From contig LR990061.1 in NCBI GenBank assembly GCA_905147135.1, forward strand, positions 7,416,026 to 7,480,025: a DNA stretch of 64,000 nt, given 5' to 3'. Position numbers and translations under genes: made by a program. The notes beneath the pieces are model-generated. The model ran no database searches and had not been told where the DNA came from. It was given only the letters and a program-made list of their open reading frames with translations. The stretch comes from Blastobasis lacticolella (Eukaryota; Arthropoda; Insecta; Lepidoptera; Blastobasidae). This document shows positions 11,179 through 20,857 of this stretch, piece after piece; the stretch's first letter is position 1; each line of letters opens with the position of its first letter.

Positions 11179-12016
11179 TAGTTTTAATTTTGTAAATATT
11201 ATATGAGTAGGTACACTCGAGTTCATTAATATGTGAGCATGACCAAGGCTTCAAATTTAAATGTACATGGAAGGGTACTTATATATCTGAGCAGATTCAT
11301 CAAACATATGTACATCGTCTAGGCAAGTAAGCTTGACTGCTAGAGGAGCCACAAGTCCGCAAGCGAGCAGCCGGAGTTCGCAAGTTCTGCTATTTTAGGA
11401 ATAAAATCATTTTCTTTTTATCAGAATAATTATCTAAACTCTTCAATTACCAGAAGGCTGGCCCTACTTCGGCCAGAGAATTAGCCTCGCTATCCAGCGG
11501 GGTAGAGCGGCCAGCTTTCTGGGCACTTATCCTGTTATTGGGGATTTTGAGCAAATTTATGTTCTAGTAATTTTAGTTTATGTGTATATATACATTTGTT
11601 ACTATATTTTTGTATTATGTAAATATTGTAAATATCTTTTTTAATGTAATAAACAATTAAGTGTCTAGAAATAGCAAAGTGACAGATACAAAAAAGTTAA
11701 CGGTCACTCTGAAGTTTGAATGACCTTTAACGACTGTACAAAGTGTCAAATATTCGTTTCGAGCGATTCCTTACTGCCCAGCAGTACCACGGCAACACAG
11801 AGCAGAAAAAAAATTACTAGTCTAATAAAAGGCAGCTAACTTTCCAATCTTTACTAGGCACCAACGCAACGCGTAATTTACGCGAGAAAAACGCGCGAGA
11901 CTCGCCTCGAATTCGCCACGCCTCGACAAGCTCTTAAGAGTAACAGTGAATGACACTTCTGAGCGCTGCGCTGCCGACCGCTGTCAATTCGATGTGAATC
12001 GATCCATAGCCCCCTT
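11179..12016. other. No gene recognised; CG-richer patch at 11865-12000
   Basis: 11865-12000 has a clear local rise in CG dinucleotides (CGCGAGAAAAACGCGCGAGA) in otherwise AT-rich sequence. It could be an old repeat or a promoter-like patch; nothing coding is seen beside it. Confidence 0.35.
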
Positions 12017-12560
12017 CAGAACCTACTAATCCTACTAGTAATATAAATGCCAATGTTTGTAAGAATGGATGTTTGCGTGTTTATTACTCCTTCATGCACG
12101 TGTGAGATGTGGAATGAGCTCCCTCCCTTCCGAAGTCTTTCCTCTGCATTACCTACAACATGGGGTTCTTCAACAGTGTATACAGGTACCTCAAAGGTCG
12201 GCACCGCATACGCTCCTCTTAGGTTGCAAATGTCCCGAACAACGGTGGCCACTTTCCACCAGGTGGACGGTACATGTGCCATTGCTGTCTAGGCAATAAA
12301 AAACAGTTTTTGATGGAATTTGTTGTATCGTCACAGCCCATAACAGTCCACTGCAGGACTTAAGACCTCTCCCACGCTTGGCGGGCGGGTTGGAGATCGT
12401 TTCAAATTTCAATAAAATTTGTAAGTAATGTAGCTTGTAGTCCATAATAGCACATAAACTATAGTTTGTCTAGACATTCGATTTAGTTCCCGCGGGAACG
12501 GGTCCGGAATGTAATAACCGAATTTCGCACAGACTTAACGGAAGACAAAAGCTAGTAATT
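12017..12560 (+). repeat. Composite retroposon block
   Basis: Starts CTACTAATCCTACTAGTAAT and ends GACAAAAGCTAGTAATTAAT, a frame-like pair of ends common in insect repeats. Inside are CEMWNELPPF-type LINE C-terminal remnants (12100-12290) and a reverse family C piece (12333-12405). The four overlapping frames here are repeat shadows. Confidence 0.55.
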
Positions 12561-14189
12561 AATAATTTCACTTGGCAGGCGTATCCATTGAAAGGTACTT
12601 ACTACTTAAAACAAAATGAACATGCAGAATGCAGTGCAACGACACCGGAAACCGCATTACTTTTTAAAAAACTTGCTTACCTTTTTGTTTTTAACACTAC
12701 CTCCATCTCCGTGAAAAATTCACTTTTCGCCTCCCACGACCTGTAACAGTTTCGATAGAAAATCCCTAGTTGATATACGGTTATTTCTTCCGACATAGTT
12801 CGGGCTGGTTACCTCTCCACGGAAGAATTTATACGCCCGTGGGGCCGATACAGTGACCCGCGGTTAAGCCTCGGGATTTATTATATTTGCGACCCTGTTT
12901 AGACGAAATTGATAGAATAAGAGGAGAAGCGAAAGATGAAACAAATAAATGGGTCAGGTCACAGAAAAGCGTCACGCGGTCAAACGGGGATCTGATCTCG
13001 GATGAAGTATTAATGGGTCAGATACATATTATGTTGCGGAAAATGATGCTTGTGTGGTAAGACCATTGTCAGTGGCCTAATTGTCTTGAGTCTACTTCAC
13101 ACAAGTTGATAGTTGCGCCGTAATATCAACGTTTTGCTGGGATTTCAATATTGTATTTTAGAGACTTTTGTCGAAAAGGATATGAACAGTACGGAGGACC
13201 AAATGGTTCGCCAAGGCAGTCACTAAATTCTCCGGAAGTGCCTACCTACTGACCTGAATTAAAAATATGTATTACATACCTACTAAAACTCTCAGTAAGT
13301 AGGTAAACTGTTATTCGAAAAAAAAGTATTTCCACAACATAGGTTTTAAGACTTTCGTGGTTATTCACTACACGTTCATCGCACATATTATCATGACGCA
13401 TGCAACTGCGTCGAAATATCGAGATAAAAACAAAACTTACTGCGGCAACAAATCCGATAACATGTGCGATGAAAGTGTTTCCGCACCATTATTTTGCAAA
13501 TAAAATATTGATACGTCGAAAACTCCAAACTGAACATAAACTGAAACATCACACAAACAAGACTAAATAACGTCAATAAAATAATTCCCCGAACGCAATA
13601 AATTGTTTGATAACCGAAAATATCAAGAGCGCGAACTTTGAATCGCTCATTAACACATTCAGAGCCGGATGCGGAGAACGGGCGTAACTTTGCGTAATTT
13701 AGATAATAACTGAGTTTGCTGTAGCTGTGCTGTTGTGTTGGTACTTCTGTCGAATGCAAGTGGCGGTTGCGGTAGCCATGGGGTGTCCATGAGGTAGAAC
13801 ATAGGTTTTTAACTTTTGTTTCTATTGATATTGGAAAAAATGTTATTAGCATACAACGTTGTAAGCCGACGATGTTACTAATAAAATATTTCAGTCATCA
13901 TCGACATTATTCATCATACTAGTGCTCACAGAAGCAGATTTCTTTTTATATCAATCGAGCAACCTGAGAAAGGTGGCAAACGCTGCCTGTAGTCATTAGC
14001 AACCCCAGGGCAATCGCAATATTAATAAACTATGTAAATTCGCATAAAAATAAGTATACAAACGAATATTTATCACATACACTAAGAATTTGCATACTGT
14101 AAAAAATTTACCTCTTTAGTTACACAATTTTTTTTTTAATTTCAAATAAGTCACAAGGATGTAATTCATTAATTATTTATTAATCAATT
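12561..14189. other. No gene recognised
   Basis: Mostly unique-looking AT-rich sequence. It holds the longest uninterrupted frame outside the gene (153 codons, reverse, 13391-13852), with no domain, hydrophobic pattern or splice context to support it. Confidence 0.45.
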
Positions 14190-14527
14190 ATCATGGCGTT
14201 AATGACCCGGTTGTGCTTTCGAAAACGAGGGCCCGGGGTCCGCCTTAACTTAAGTAATGACTTTGATATAGCTTACTAATTCCGTCGTCTGTGACGCTCG
14301 TGAATATTGTACAAAATGAGACATCTAAAACTGTCGCGTACGCTCAGTCTAATTCGAGACATTATTTAATCCTAGCGAAACCTCTTCTCCATCAAATACG
14401 TAAGCCTTCTTTACTGCGGCATAGAAAGTGTCCTAAACATAAGTTAAATGCTCTTACGGTGAGGTAAAATATCGTAATAAAACCTGCACATTTAGGCGAC
14501 TACATGTGTAACCATGATTCAATCTGA
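14190..14527. repeat. Two SINE-A fragments in opposite orientation
   Basis: 14190-14262 is a reverse tail (TCATGGCGTTAATGACCCGG). 14449-14527 is a forward middle part (TGCTCTTACGGTGAGG to ATGTGTAACCATGATTCAAT). Unrelated AT-rich sequence lies between. Confidence 0.7.
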
Positions 14528-15067
14528 TGATAATTTTTCATAGGAATATGTCCTCACCTCGTGGATAATCATCTGAGTAGGTAGGACCCATAAAGATTTG
14601 AAAGTTAGCTACCTTCATGGTTAAGACAAATTCTAAACTGGCAATTTTTTTTGCTTTGTGGTAGAGCCGGGGCCAGATTACATTGCTTGCGGATGACAAA
14701 GGAACTAAATTTGACAGACAGTCAACAATATTAACTCCCAAAATAAACAATGACAAGGGCGCCATACCTTCAAAGCAATCTTATCGGGCCCCGAGTCTAT
14801 AATACCTATTTGACTGGGAGACTTGGTCATCCTACTCGTAAACTGCGCGACAAAGGAGACAGTCTAAAATTTTCCTGACCACCAGCCGGCATAATGAGAG
14901 TTGTAATGGATAAAGCTTATAAAACGTAATGTCTTCTCGTAATTATTTAAATTCTTTAGCTAGCCAATTTATTTATATTAATGTTTAAAATATTACTAAT
15001 TTGCTATGAAACGAACGCATTCTTGGCATGAAATTATGAACACACCCGAAAAAAGCTATGGATGCAC
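14528..15067. other. No gene recognised
   Basis: No coding or repeat signal I can support. The 75-codon reverse frame at 14538-14765 has no known motif. Confidence 0.4.
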
Positions 15068-15620
15068 AAACTTATCTGACCCGGTGGCCAAAACTGGAAC
15101 CAAGTGTCGCCATTTTAAAATGTCATGTCAATGCCATTAACAGCGACGCTGTCACTGGGTTAGATTAAGTTTGTGGCACTGCATAGACAGACAGGTAAAA
15201 AAATCCTAGGTTTGGACATAGACAATGACAGGCATGTGATTGTATTTGTCATACACTGCCACTAATGAAGAATGAAACTCCATACTCCGTTAGGAAGACC
15301 TGCCCTGTGGTTGTAATTTCTATGGCGATGATAGGCTGTGAGCGTGTTAATTAGCCATAATAATATGTATTATGATGCTGGGGAATTGTAATTATTATTT
15401 TAGTTTCTTTTTGGCCACATACGTGGGCCATTTTATGTATAAAAAGGTGTGTGTCACGCATTGTACGCATTTTTGCCGTTGAGCCCCTTTAAAGGAGTTT
15501 TCTTACAGAGCCATAAACTTGTCAGACCATGTGACAGCGTCGCTGTTGTTGGCATTGGCATGACATTTCAAAATGACGAGACTTAATTCTAGTTTTGGCC
15601 ATTGTGTCAGATAAGTTTTT
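15068..15620. mobile_element. Terminal-inverted-repeat element, non-autonomous
   Basis: The ends are inverted copies over about 90 bp: AAACTTATCTGAC...GGCCAAAACTGGAA at 15068 against TTTTGGCCATTGTGTCAGATAAGTTT ending at 15620, with TTAACAGCGACGCTGTCAC in the left arm. About 550 bp, no transposase. The middle shares TTTCTATGGCGATGATAGGC with 41580-41610. Confidence 0.7.
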
Positions 15621-15636
15621 TATTATGTAGTAAAAA

Positions 15637-15690
15637 CCAAGGTTAAGCAATGCTAGTAATGCAGGGGAGCTGGATGGGTGACCATTTCGT
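15637..15690 (+). ncRNA. 5S rRNA-like fragment (pseudogene or 5S-headed SINE)
   Basis: CCAAGGTTAAGCAATGC (15637-15653) and GCTGGATGGGTGACC (15669-15683) match the box A and box C regions of eukaryotic 5S rRNA, in the right order and close to the usual spacing. The 5' part of 5S is absent, so this is not a functional gene. 5S-derived SINE heads are known in animals. Confidence 0.6.
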
Positions 15691-15739
15691 ATTTGAGAGT
15701 AGTCAAACGTTAGCACCGCAACGACTTGGAAACTCGTTA

Positions 15740-15975
15740 TGTGTGCCCCCTAATACCGTTGGCGAAGCGAGGTCGACCGAGGTGTTGTACGCACCATGAT
15801 TCTAAGGAAATCTAGTTCTTGTGCTAGTTGATTTTGGGCACATCCGTCAGCTATTTTATGTAACATCAAAAGGTATGTCACGTGGCACGCCGCATTACCA
15901 GTGTTTTCTCAAAGCGAGAACATTACACGCATTATTGAGCATAATGCCCTCTCCTCATGAAAAGAGTTTTTTCTA
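15740..15975 (+). repeat. Dispersed repeat, also at 15290-15480 and 41545-41760
   Basis: Shared blocks are AAATCTAGTTC, GGGCACATCCGTCAGC, TACACGCATTATT and ATGCCCTCTCCTC. The three copies differ in their ends. It may form one element with the adjacent 5S-like head. Confidence 0.5.
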
Positions 15976-16487
15976 TCCTCATTGATTTCTCTTCGCTATG
16001 ACGAAAAAGACTTCTTACTCCGGGCGTAGAAGGAGTTTCTTCTTTCATCGTTTACTCTACGGCTTGTTCCAGTGTTGCATTAGTGTCGCGTGAGTGTTGC
16101 AGTTTTGCTAAAAATATTAAGTTTTCAAAAAATAATTGTGAAGAATAGGCTAGACTTAGATTTCTTTTTTCAACTGATTCGAGTTCCGTATTTTACATAC
16201 TTCCGTTTTTCATTCACTTTGTACCGGCTGGATCTTAGTGAACCCATTGTATGAACCGATAGACCCTATCCTTTGCCTACGTACGCGGTAATTAATGTAA
16301 AACTCTCTTGACGAGTGTAAAATTCCACCGCCATCCTCACCGATGTTGTTTTAAGCGAATTTCCAACTCCCTGGGAGTTTGCTTCCATCGAAAATGTTTG
16401 ATATTTATTATAGGCTATGTATAGATTTGCTAATATTCCTTATTTAATATTGTCAAGATAATTATTGACGATACCAATGTTGGAGAA
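15976..16487. other. No gene recognised
   Basis: AT-rich sequence without recognisable gene or repeat. Confidence 0.4.
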
Positions 16488-16600
16488 TATTCATCATCAT
16501 CATCACAGCCCATAACAGTCCACTACAGGACTTTGGGCCTCTCCCGCAAAAGGGGAGGTTATTGCCATAATCTCCACGCTTGGCAGGCGGGTTGGTATTA
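16488..16600 (-). repeat. Family C, 5'-truncated, reverse
   Basis: (CATCAT)n, CACAGCCCATAACAGTCCAC, then CTTGGCAGGCGGGTTGG. The element's tail is at the low coordinate. Confidence 0.8.
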
Positions 16601-16715
16601 ATTATTAAAATGTCAGTTTTTGATCCCCAGTGTCACCTTGTACCAAGGACTTTTTCTGAGTAATGTACATTAGATGAACGCTAACTGACTGTACTAATCT
16701 ATCTCCTACAAAAAT

Positions 16716-17066
16716 CATCTTGGCGTTAATAATCCGGTTGAGCTCTCGCGAGCTAGGGCCCGGGGTCTGCCTTGACCAAGATCCGGGATAAGGCAGATCA
16801 GTTAATCACAGTATAGCGACTGCCATCTAACCCACGAGATCCTGTTAACCAGACCCTGTTAACCAGATTGGATCATGGTTAAACATTCGGTCGCCTGAAT
16901 GTGCAGGTTTCATCACGATGTTTTCTCTCACCGTAAGAGCATCGGTTAGCATTGAATTAGTGTACATAACTCAGAAAAGAGTCATTAGTGGTTAGCCGTA
17001 GTGGAATTTGAACTTGGTATCTCTCGCTTACGAGTCGGATAACTTAACCACTTAGCCACCGACGCA
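16716..17066 (-). mobile_element. SINE-A, near full length, with tRNA-like head
   Basis: Reverse copy. At the high-coordinate end, the reverse strand reads GTCGGTGGCTAAGTGGTTAA (box A TGGCTAAGTGG) then CCGACTCGTAAGCGAGAG and AAGTTCAAATTCC (box B). This fits a tRNA-derived RNA polymerase III promoter. The loop CTCGTAA would give anticodon CGT (threonine), which is an inference. The body runs to the TCTTGGCGTTAAT tail. Confidence 0.8.
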
Positions 17067-17130
17067 CGACGAAAGTAGAGATAATGGTGACTGAAAATAT
17101 TCATTGAAGTTTGAGTGAGATCGCTTATGC

Positions 17131-17251
17131 ATGAAACACGTTGCCGCTCGACTAGTCCCGAAAGTTATGAATTTTTTCAAAAACTCAATCACGTAAAAGT
17201 CGCTGAAGACATGCTAGAACAAGTCAATTCCGACCCTACATTCGTAAAACG
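17131..17251 (+). pseudogene. mariner-family transposase fragment
   Basis: Reads MKHVAARLVPKVMNFF then, after a one-base frameshift, QKLNHVKVAEDMLEQVNSDP and TFVKR. This is the HVAARLVPKxLN...VxVAxDMLExVxxDPTF block that precedes the first catalytic Asp (TGDETW) of mariner transposases. The fragment stops just before that motif, where family C begins. No terminal repeats seen. Confidence 0.8.
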
Positions 17252-17510
17252 TGTGGTGTGCGGTAGAGTAGAATAGTACCAACCCTTTACACCCATGGGT
17301 GCCGTGCCGTGTAAGGCGACTAATGTTTTCGAGGAAAAAGATCAAGAGTCTCCGTAGTCTGGAGAATGGGCAGCAGCATTTTCCATTGTTATATTTAAAC
17401 ACTGCGATCTCCAACCCGCCTGCCAAGCGTGGAGATTATGGCAATAACCCCCCTTTCGTGGGAGAGGCCTTAAGTCCTGCAGTGGACTGTTACGGGCTGT
17501 GATGTGAAGA
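17252..17510 (+). mobile_element. Family C, near full length
   Basis: GTGTGGTGTGCGGTAGAGTA, AAGGCGACTAATG, GATCTCCAACCCGCCTGCC, GTGGACTGTTACGGGCTGTG. Both frames at 17214-17502 are shadows of this repeat. It abuts the mariner fragment. Confidence 0.75.
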
Positions 17511-17514
17511 AAAA

Positions 17515-17652
17515 ACTGGTCAGATTCCCCTGGTAGCAGATAGCAGTCGCTCCACTGTAATTACCTGATCACCAAATCCTGGATCATGGTCAAGGCGGAG
17601 CCTGGGCCCTCGTTCTCTAGAGCACAACCGGGATATTAAGGCCAAGAAGAAT
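17515..17652 (+). repeat. SINE-A, 3' part
   Basis: CTGGTCAGATTCCCCTGG to CACAACCGGGATATTAAGGC. Head missing. Confidence 0.75.
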
Positions 17653-18059
17653 TTTTATTTTTTATCGTTGAGATAAGTGTGAATTTATTATTTACTTTAA
17701 GATACATAATTTGCTTCGATGCGCTCCAACCCTTGCGAGTTTGCCCTACTTTACCAAATTTTATGTATGTCGGTTAAGTTGGATTCATTGCAAAAAGTCG
17801 TAACTACAAACAAACCTTTGAGAAAAAAGGTTTTCTTATTACAGAAAATAAATGGCCAACTCTAATTGTCACTTTGGTCAATGTGACAAGATTGTTTAGC
17901 ACATGTCAAGTCTTGTCAAATCTCCATTGATGTCATAATTTACATAAAATATTTTGTACATAAATCTCTATTTATCCGATTTTGGCTTATTTTGGTACAT
18001 ACAGTAAAAATCATTCAATCACATAATCATGGGGGGTGAGTTGTCCACGTCACATTACG
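17653..18059. other. No gene recognised
   Basis: AT-rich. Contains a degenerate inverted motif around TTGTCACTTTGGTCAATGTGACAAG (17866-17890). Confidence 0.4.
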
Positions 18060-18300
18060 AGATCGCCCAATACATATTCATCACATCCCATAACAGTCCA
18101 CTGCAGGACTTAGGGCCTCTGCCACGAAAGGGAAGATTATTGCCATAATCTTCACGCTTGGCAGGCGGGTTGGTGATCGCAGTGTTATAAATATAACAAT
18201 GGAAAACGCTGCTGCCCATTTTCCAGCCTACGGATCTTTTGCCACGAAACATTAGTCGCCTTGTACGACACCCACGAGTGTAAGGGGTTGGTGTTGGGGC
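18060..18300 (-). mobile_element. Family C, reverse
   Basis: CATCACATCCCATAACAGTC to CACGAGTGTAAGGGGTTGG. A more diverged forward relative (AACACTGCGTCCCCCAATCC) may occupy about 18440-18540. Confidence 0.75.
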
Positions 18301-18655
18301 ACACGGACCAATACGTTGTTTTGTAATTGTTTTTTCTTCATGTGACCTTTGCTGTTAGACAGGACAATCCCATCTGCATGCACTGTGTGGTTAATATTTT
18401 GAGAGGCAGACCAGCTAGGGCCTTCGCAGACTCGATAAAACGCAACAGCGTTTTCTGTTGTTTTTTAAACACTGCGTCCCCCAATCCACCTACCAAACGT
18501 AGAGGTACTACTAATATGTAGAAACGTAGAGGTAACTGTAAAACTCTCTACTTATGTAAAGGTGATTAAAATCCAGCTGTAGTAGACTGTTATGTTCCAA
18601 TATTACAAGATATCAGGCAAAAATCTTCTGAAATATAAAAAAGTTATAGTCATAG

Positions 18656-19085
18656 CATGGTTCAACATCCCGGTTGTGCTCTCGCGCGCAAGGGTTCGGA
18701 GTCCGCCTTTCTTATGTTATACGGCAGACAAACAGGCAAGCGAGCTACCTGATGGAAAGTGGTCATCGCCGCCTATGGACATTAGCGACACCAGGAGCGC
18801 TACCAATGCATTGGCCGCCTCTAAAGAGACCTTTAATTACGTCTTGAACGATCCGATGTCCAAAGCAAACGCTGTGGCTTCGAGCCCATTCCACATTTAA
18901 ATCATATGTGCGTGAAACGTTCTTTTGAACGTTAGCATGATCCAGGATTTGGCAGATCAGGTAATGACGGTGGAGCACCTACATATGGCCTCTGTGACCC
19001 TGTTAACAAGGGAACCTGACCAGTTTGGATCAATCGCCGGAATAATATGTAGGTTTCATATTTCGATGTTTTCCCTCACCTACAT
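18656..19085 (-). repeat. SINE-A, reverse, split by family D
   Basis: 18656-18712 (ACATCCCGGTTGTGCTCTCG) and 18936-19085 (CATGATCCAGGATTTGGCAG) are consecutive parts of one reverse SINE-A. In intact copies GTCTGCCTTGACCATGATCC is continuous. Family D lies between them. Confidence 0.7.
18713..18935 (+). mobile_element. Family D inserted in SINE-A
   Basis: ATACGGCAGACAAACAGGCA, GATGGAAAGTGGTCATCGCC, GAACGATCCGATGTCC, GAAACGTTCTTTTGAACG. It sits inside the SINE-A copy, so it is the younger insertion. Confidence 0.7.
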
Positions 19086-19554
19086 ACATAGGTACATAAC
19101 TCAGAAATAGATAATTAATATGCCCAGCGGCATTGGGGATCAAATTTAGTGGCTCTTGGTTACGTAGGCATAGTTTTCTGAAACCAATTATATTTAATAA
19201 TATTCCATTATTTTCAGAGACCACTCTTATTGTAAATGTCAGCGACATGATTGACTTGGCGATTGGGTCGCCGGAGGTAATGTAGTGGATTGCGATATAT
19301 AATTACAACGTCATGGGCTATCAATTGGGTCCTAAAACTGTACAACCAGTCTCAAGGAGTTATTCTATCAGCGACGCGAGAGGCACGAGGCGACGCGAGA
19401 ATTGACATTTGAAGACTAAGGGAAAAGAAAGATCATTGCCAATAGAAAACTTTCAGTTGGATGCAAAAAGCTGTCCCATTTCAATACAAAGTAGGCACAT
19501 ATTTTAAAACACATGACAGAGTATGAAGGAATAAGAATAACTGAGAACTCATCC
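19086..19554. other. No gene recognised
   Basis: No coding signal. A small repeat GCGACGCGAGAGGCACGAGGCGACGCGAG occurs as two GCGACGCGAG units at 19372-19402. Confidence 0.4.
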
Positions 19555-19815
19555 ACATTACGTAGACCCTCTAGTGGTGTCCACGCGAAGATTCGAAAGA
19601 ACGTTTCTCGCTCTTACGATTCGGATGTGGAATGAGCTCCCAGCTACAGTGTTTCATTTGGACTATGACTTGGGCTCGTTCAAGAGGTCTTCTCAGAGGC
19701 GGGCAACGCAATGGTTGCGCCCTTGGTGTTGCTGATGTCCATAGGCGGCGGTGACCACTTTATATCGGGTGGCCCGCTTGCCTGTTTGCCTACTATATTA
19801 CATTAAAAAAATATG
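19555..19815 (-). repeat. Family D, reverse
   Basis: AGATTCGAAAGAACGTTTCTCG, ATAGGCGGCGGTGACCAC, GGTGGCCCGCTTGCCTGTTT. About 260 bp. Confidence 0.7.
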
Positions 19816-20519
19816 GTATTTTGAAAATATAGACCTACTTTGAATTGAAATGCGGTAGTTTTGTGGATCTTGCGAAAATTGTCTACTCTATCTAGAACAA
19901 GATTTACCTTCCTCCTTAGTCTTCATTTGTACCGCAAAATATATATTCTCTCCTCGCGCATTCTCGTGGGAAATATCACAGCACATAGCACAGAGCTCCG
20001 ATAAATAAATCCGCAAATATAGTTTATCCTAGTAAAATTCTGGCAACACTACGCAAGTCATTTCTTCCACGATGCGGACTTGTGTCATGATGTTTATTAT
20101 ATTTATCGCGGTAAAAACACGTGGAATACTGAAATGTTTAGAAAAGTAACAAGAAAGTAGCATCCCGCTTGAATATCTTCTTGAAGTAATTAATAGTTAG
20201 ATAGAGATAGTATCTATGTATCTAACACTCTAACAGGTATGTATCATATACTCCATTATAGACTGACATCCACGTTCATTATCAATTGCGATGGCAGTTA
20301 CCCTCATCAGTGGAATAGTATATTGTTCACTAATTTACATAGGCATCCCCCAGTGAGCGTTAATACACCCTGTTATCGTTCTCTTTTGCAAATCATCACT
20401 CCACCTGTCATGAGATCATCTTACAATACACCTGCCGAGTCACGGTCTCCACTCAAGAACTTCAACAACTCAGAATATCTGACTCAAAGTGAGAGGTTGT
20501 TTACACCCCCGTCATATAA
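19816..20519. other. Region just upstream of the first recognised exon; no exon supported
   Basis: The 110-codon frame at 20239-20571 (Pro/Ser/Thr-rich, for example SRSPLKNFNNSEYLTQSERL) is protein-like in composition, but I could not tie it to the gene by splice sites. The missing 5' coding exon was searched for here by eye and not found. Confidence 0.35.
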
Positions 20520-20617
20520 AATATGTCATCAAGGTGTGATTTTAAAAAAGAAACCCTCAACCACCTGGTAGGCATGATGGACTTCAACATGCTACAGACA
20601 GTGCTGCATTGCTAAGT
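20520..20617 (+). pseudogene. Broken upstream partial copy of the 20687 exon
   Basis: Matches 20643-20740, including intron flank (CCCTCAACCACCTGGTAGGC) and the first 48 coding bases ([11 protein letters not shown]). It then runs into TAA where the true exon continues LAQQLRIL. It keeps the acceptor-side context but has CTGG where the real exon has CAGG, so the AG acceptor is lost. Confidence 0.75.
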
Positions 20618-20686
20618 GAAGATATTTTTAACCACTTGTCAGATCTATCACCAAGGCATAAGTATTAAAAACCCTTCAACCACCAG

Positions 20687-20857
20687 GTAGGCGTGGTGGA
20701 CTTCAACATGCTGCAGACAGTGCTGCACTGTCTCGCGCAGCAGCTCCGCATCCTCGGCAAGAACGTGGAGATCCGCGGCAGCATGACCTCCGTGCCGGCG
20801 ACGCGGGAGCGCGTGCAAACCATATCAGTGAGCGAGTACGCCATCGATGACGCTAAG
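20687..20857 (+). CDS. QRICH2: QRICH2-like exon 1 (first recognised)
   Basis: 57 codons, phase 0 at both ends: [40 protein letters not shown], then [11 protein letters not shown] before GTGAGA. Acceptor CACCAG. The VxxVDFNMLQxxLH pattern marks the N-terminus of the QRICH2/DUF4795 family. It is preceded by an intron, so at least one upstream coding exon is missing. Broken copies of this exon lie on both sides. Confidence 0.85.

Noticed and set aside
12016..12445. Several overlapping frames on both strands
   Set aside because: All fall within retroposon remnants (family C and a WNELPP-type LINE end). None is continuous with a gene.
13391..13852. Reverse open frame of 153 codons, the longest in the window outside the gene
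   Set aside because: No recognisable domain, odd composition (many Cys, Phe, Tyr, Ser), no splice or promoter context. A frame this long is expected by chance in 64 kb.
16986..17066. Possible tRNA gene on the reverse strand
   Set aside because: Only boxes A and B are kept, the acceptor stem does not pair, and the sequence is continuous with a SINE body that recurs many times.
20239..20571. 110-codon Pro/Ser-rich frame just upstream of exon 1, considered as the missing 5' exon
   Set aside because: It has no acceptable donor in phase 0 before exon 1 and reads into the broken exon copy. It lacks the expected LALGxPE-like ending.
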